A stretch of DNA of 64,000 nt from Knoxdaviesia capensis (taxonomy: Eukaryota > Ascomycota > Sordariomycetes > Microascales > Gondwanamycetaceae): assembly GCA_001510575.1 (NCBI GenBank), contig LNGK01000008.1:1500340-1564339 (forward strand), read 5' to 3'. Below the pieces are notes generated by a model. That model saw only the letters and a program-made list of their open reading frames with translations, was not told the origin of the DNA and did not search any database. Shown piece by piece: positions 62,403 through 64,000 of this stretch. Position numbers and translations under genes: made by a program. The first letter of the stretch is position 1. Every line of letters begins with the position of its first letter.

Positions 62403-62885
62403 GGAAATTGTCGTGGATATGTGCTGGAAAAAGAGGAGAAGGATTTGCGAAAAAGAACATGATAGATAGAGCGTGACTTCAGTATAAAAAATGCCTACAG
62501 TGCAAACATCCTTCCACGCTATTCGCACTCTGGAATTCACCTCAATAGTCCCATACCAGCACAGTATGCAATTAGGCGGGCAAAAACACCGGATTTCAAG
62601 CTTCACTTTCTGCATTTCTCAGGCATTCATTCCATCTTCAATCCTGCATCACCAATCTAGTCAACAAACGGATTGACACATCGATTATCGACGATGGCTG
62701 ATACTGATGCGCATCTATGCGAATAGCGTTTCACGTTTTAGACGCTTCTTTCATCTCCAGTTTTCCTTCCATTTGATATCCCACTGTAGACATATTTATT
62801 ATTATGTTTCTGATTCTCTTGGATCCTGCGGATCAATCCAGGCCATGAAGAACTTGTCGATCGAGGCGTGATATCAGAATCAGAT
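62403..62885. promoter_or_regulatory. Bidirectional promoter between RRN10 and RAD28
   Basis: This 483-base region separates two divergent start codons and must serve both genes. It contains TATAAAA at about 62484 on the plus strand and a short upstream ORF (62845-62871) ahead of the Rad28 start. Compared with the genes it is AT-rich. Confidence 0.55.
62845..62871 (+). other. Possible upstream ORF before the CSA/Rad28 start
   Basis: ATG to TGA, eight sense codons, in a different frame, ending 14 bases before the proposed start at 62886. If in the mRNA it would force leaky scanning or reinitiation. Confidence 0.4.
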
Positions 62886-64000
62886 ATGGAGCTGGTACGG
62901 CAAGCCCACCAAAATGGCGAAATCTCAGGCCGGGCTTACGCGCGGGCCATGACTTCGCAGTTGCTCCGCGCCTTCGCCCATGCTCCCCACCAAACCTTCG
63001 ATGGATCGTTTCTGCTGCCTGGCCAGGAGCGTCAGAACTCGGAAGTTGAGGCTCACTCGGCTGGAGTTTCTTGCCTCACAATTGACAAGTTCAACGGAAG
63101 GGTGTATGTACTTCTACGCCCCCAGTGCTTCTTTTCCTCTTCGTTTCCGGTCTCATGACCTTGCGCAGAGTCCGCCGGCCGCCGATCCCATTCCGCATCT
63201 ACCGCGTTTGCCGGCCTGTTCTAATCCGCACTATCTCCCTTTGCTAGTCTCGTGAGCGGCGGCTTCGCCGGTGCCGTCAAGCTATGGAATCTTGACGACT
63301 GCACCAATGCCCGCGAAGACTTCCAGTTCCGCCCGACAGCGGCCGTACCTCGGTGTGCCCATGATCGGCCTCTGGACGGCCACTCGAAAAGCATCCACCA
63401 CGTTGAGTTTCACCCCTTCGACCAGGATGCCTTCTTCACGAGCAGCGCCGATGCCACTGTCAAGGTGTGGGCCACCGATGCTGCACGGGTCGCGCAGAGT
63501 TTCCCTGTGCGCGCGCAGGTCCTTGCGCTCGCCATGAGCCCGATCGGCAGTGATCGCCAGCTTGCCTGCGCTACCGATGATCGATACGTCCGCATGATCG
63601 ACCTCAGATCTGGCCTCACTGAAAGATCTCTGCTAGGCCCGGAGGGGCCGGTTTTGGCTGTGTCTTGGAGTCCGCTCCAGGACAGGGTCGTGGCGTCCGG
63701 CCATTCTAACGGCAGCGTCCGGGTATGTGAGATTCGTTGCTCATGAGATCGGCAGTTTTTCTTTTGCTGTGCTCTTCCCTTCCGGCCTGCATATTCGAGC
63801 ACGTTTGAGAATGCCAATATACTATATGGCCAAAGTACTGACTACTGTTGTCTTGTCCGCACACCCTATATGAAGATCTGGGATTGTCGGCGAACACTTC
63901 GTCCCCTTGCTATGCTCGACATGGAAGATCCCCTAGGAATTATTCACCACCATGACCACGCCGTTCGGTCCGGGCTGGAATGGAACAGCAACCGCCATTT
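62886..64000 (+). CDS. RAD28: CSA/ERCC8-type WD40 repair protein (Rad28), 3'-truncated by window edge
   Basis: CSA (ERCC8; Rad28 in yeast) is the WD40 substrate receptor of a cullin-4 ubiquitin ligase in transcription-coupled nucleotide excision repair. Exons 62886-63103, 63248-63722 and 63876-64000 and beyond give at least 272 residues in frame; introns are 144 and 153 bases (GTATGT donors, AG acceptors). A helical N-terminus (MELVRQAHQNGEISGRAYAR) precedes the propeller. Visible blades are AHSAGVSCLTIDKFNGRVLV ending VKLWNLDDC, then HSKSIHHVEFHPFDQDAFFT ending VKVWATD, then ALAMSPIGSDRQLACATDD ending MIDLRSG, then VLAVSWSPLQDRVVASG ending VRIWDCRR. Spacing, and the histidines and DxxVW/IW ends, match CSA better than general WD40 proteins. 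The ATG at 62886 is the first in this frame after a stop-containing leader. Confidence 0.85.

Noticed and set aside
1..64000. tRNA, 5S rRNA, snRNA and CRISPR arrays
   Set aside because: I scanned for B-box-like GGTTCGA motifs, 5S and U-RNA starts and regular spaced repeats; the few GGTTCGA matches (near 19836 and 53719) have no fitting A box or cloverleaf. CRISPR is not expected in a eukaryote.
11594..64000. A DNA-repair gene cluster (NTH1, AidB-like, RAD28)
   Set aside because: RAD28 lies almost 50 kb from the other two with unrelated genes between, so no cluster is claimed beyond the NTH1/AidB-like pair.

Overview
This window is nuclear DNA of a filamentous ascomycete (Pezizomycotina). The evidence is GC-rich genes with short spliceosomal introns (65-185 bases, GTAAGT/GTATGT-type donors, one clear CTAAC branch site), pyrimidine-rich promoters, fungal-type Zn2Cys6, UAF and MARVEL proteins, and an AT-rich patch whose base changes look like repeat-induced point mutation (RIP). 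Sordariomycetes, perhaps Sordariales, is my inference from overall style and not from a database match.

Layout. 1-901 (+): the 3' part of a glutathione-dependent formaldehyde dehydrogenase. 902-7986: a gene-free spacer. 7987-8390 (+): a 72-residue AN1 zinc-finger protein. 11594-13205 (-) and 13708-15998 (-): NTH1, a base-excision-repair endonuclease III, and an AidB-like acyl-CoA dehydrogenase, in tandem. 18246-18871 (+): a four-helix MARVEL-type membrane protein. 20420-21097 (+): an unrecognised 184-residue Ser/Thr-rich protein. About 21.9-24.5 kb: an AT-rich block holding a decayed DNA transposon with 89-base inverted ends (22439-23609). 24610-25515 (+): ATG5. 26659-31092 (-): a six-exon gene for a 1298-residue Zn2Cys6 transcription factor with a long Pro/His/Gln-rich N-terminus. 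31.1-61.3 kb: about 30 kb in which I find no convincing gene, only microsatellites, strand-asymmetric tracts and many copies of a GTACAGTAC-type palindrome. 61321-62402 (-): an RRN10 homologue (RNA polymerase I upstream activating factor). 62886-64000+ (+): the 5' part of a CSA/Rad28 WD40 repair protein, divergent from RRN10.

The genes are mostly conserved housekeeping functions: formaldehyde/nitrosothiol metabolism, DNA repair (NTH1, CSA/Rad28, possibly the AidB-like protein), autophagy and rRNA transcription. They do not form an obvious pathway cluster. The most unusual features are the RIP-decayed transposon beside ATG5, the 30-kb gene desert upstream of the transcription factor, the palindromic GTAC motif that is dense only in gene-poor DNA, and an AN1 gene whose intron is open in frame.
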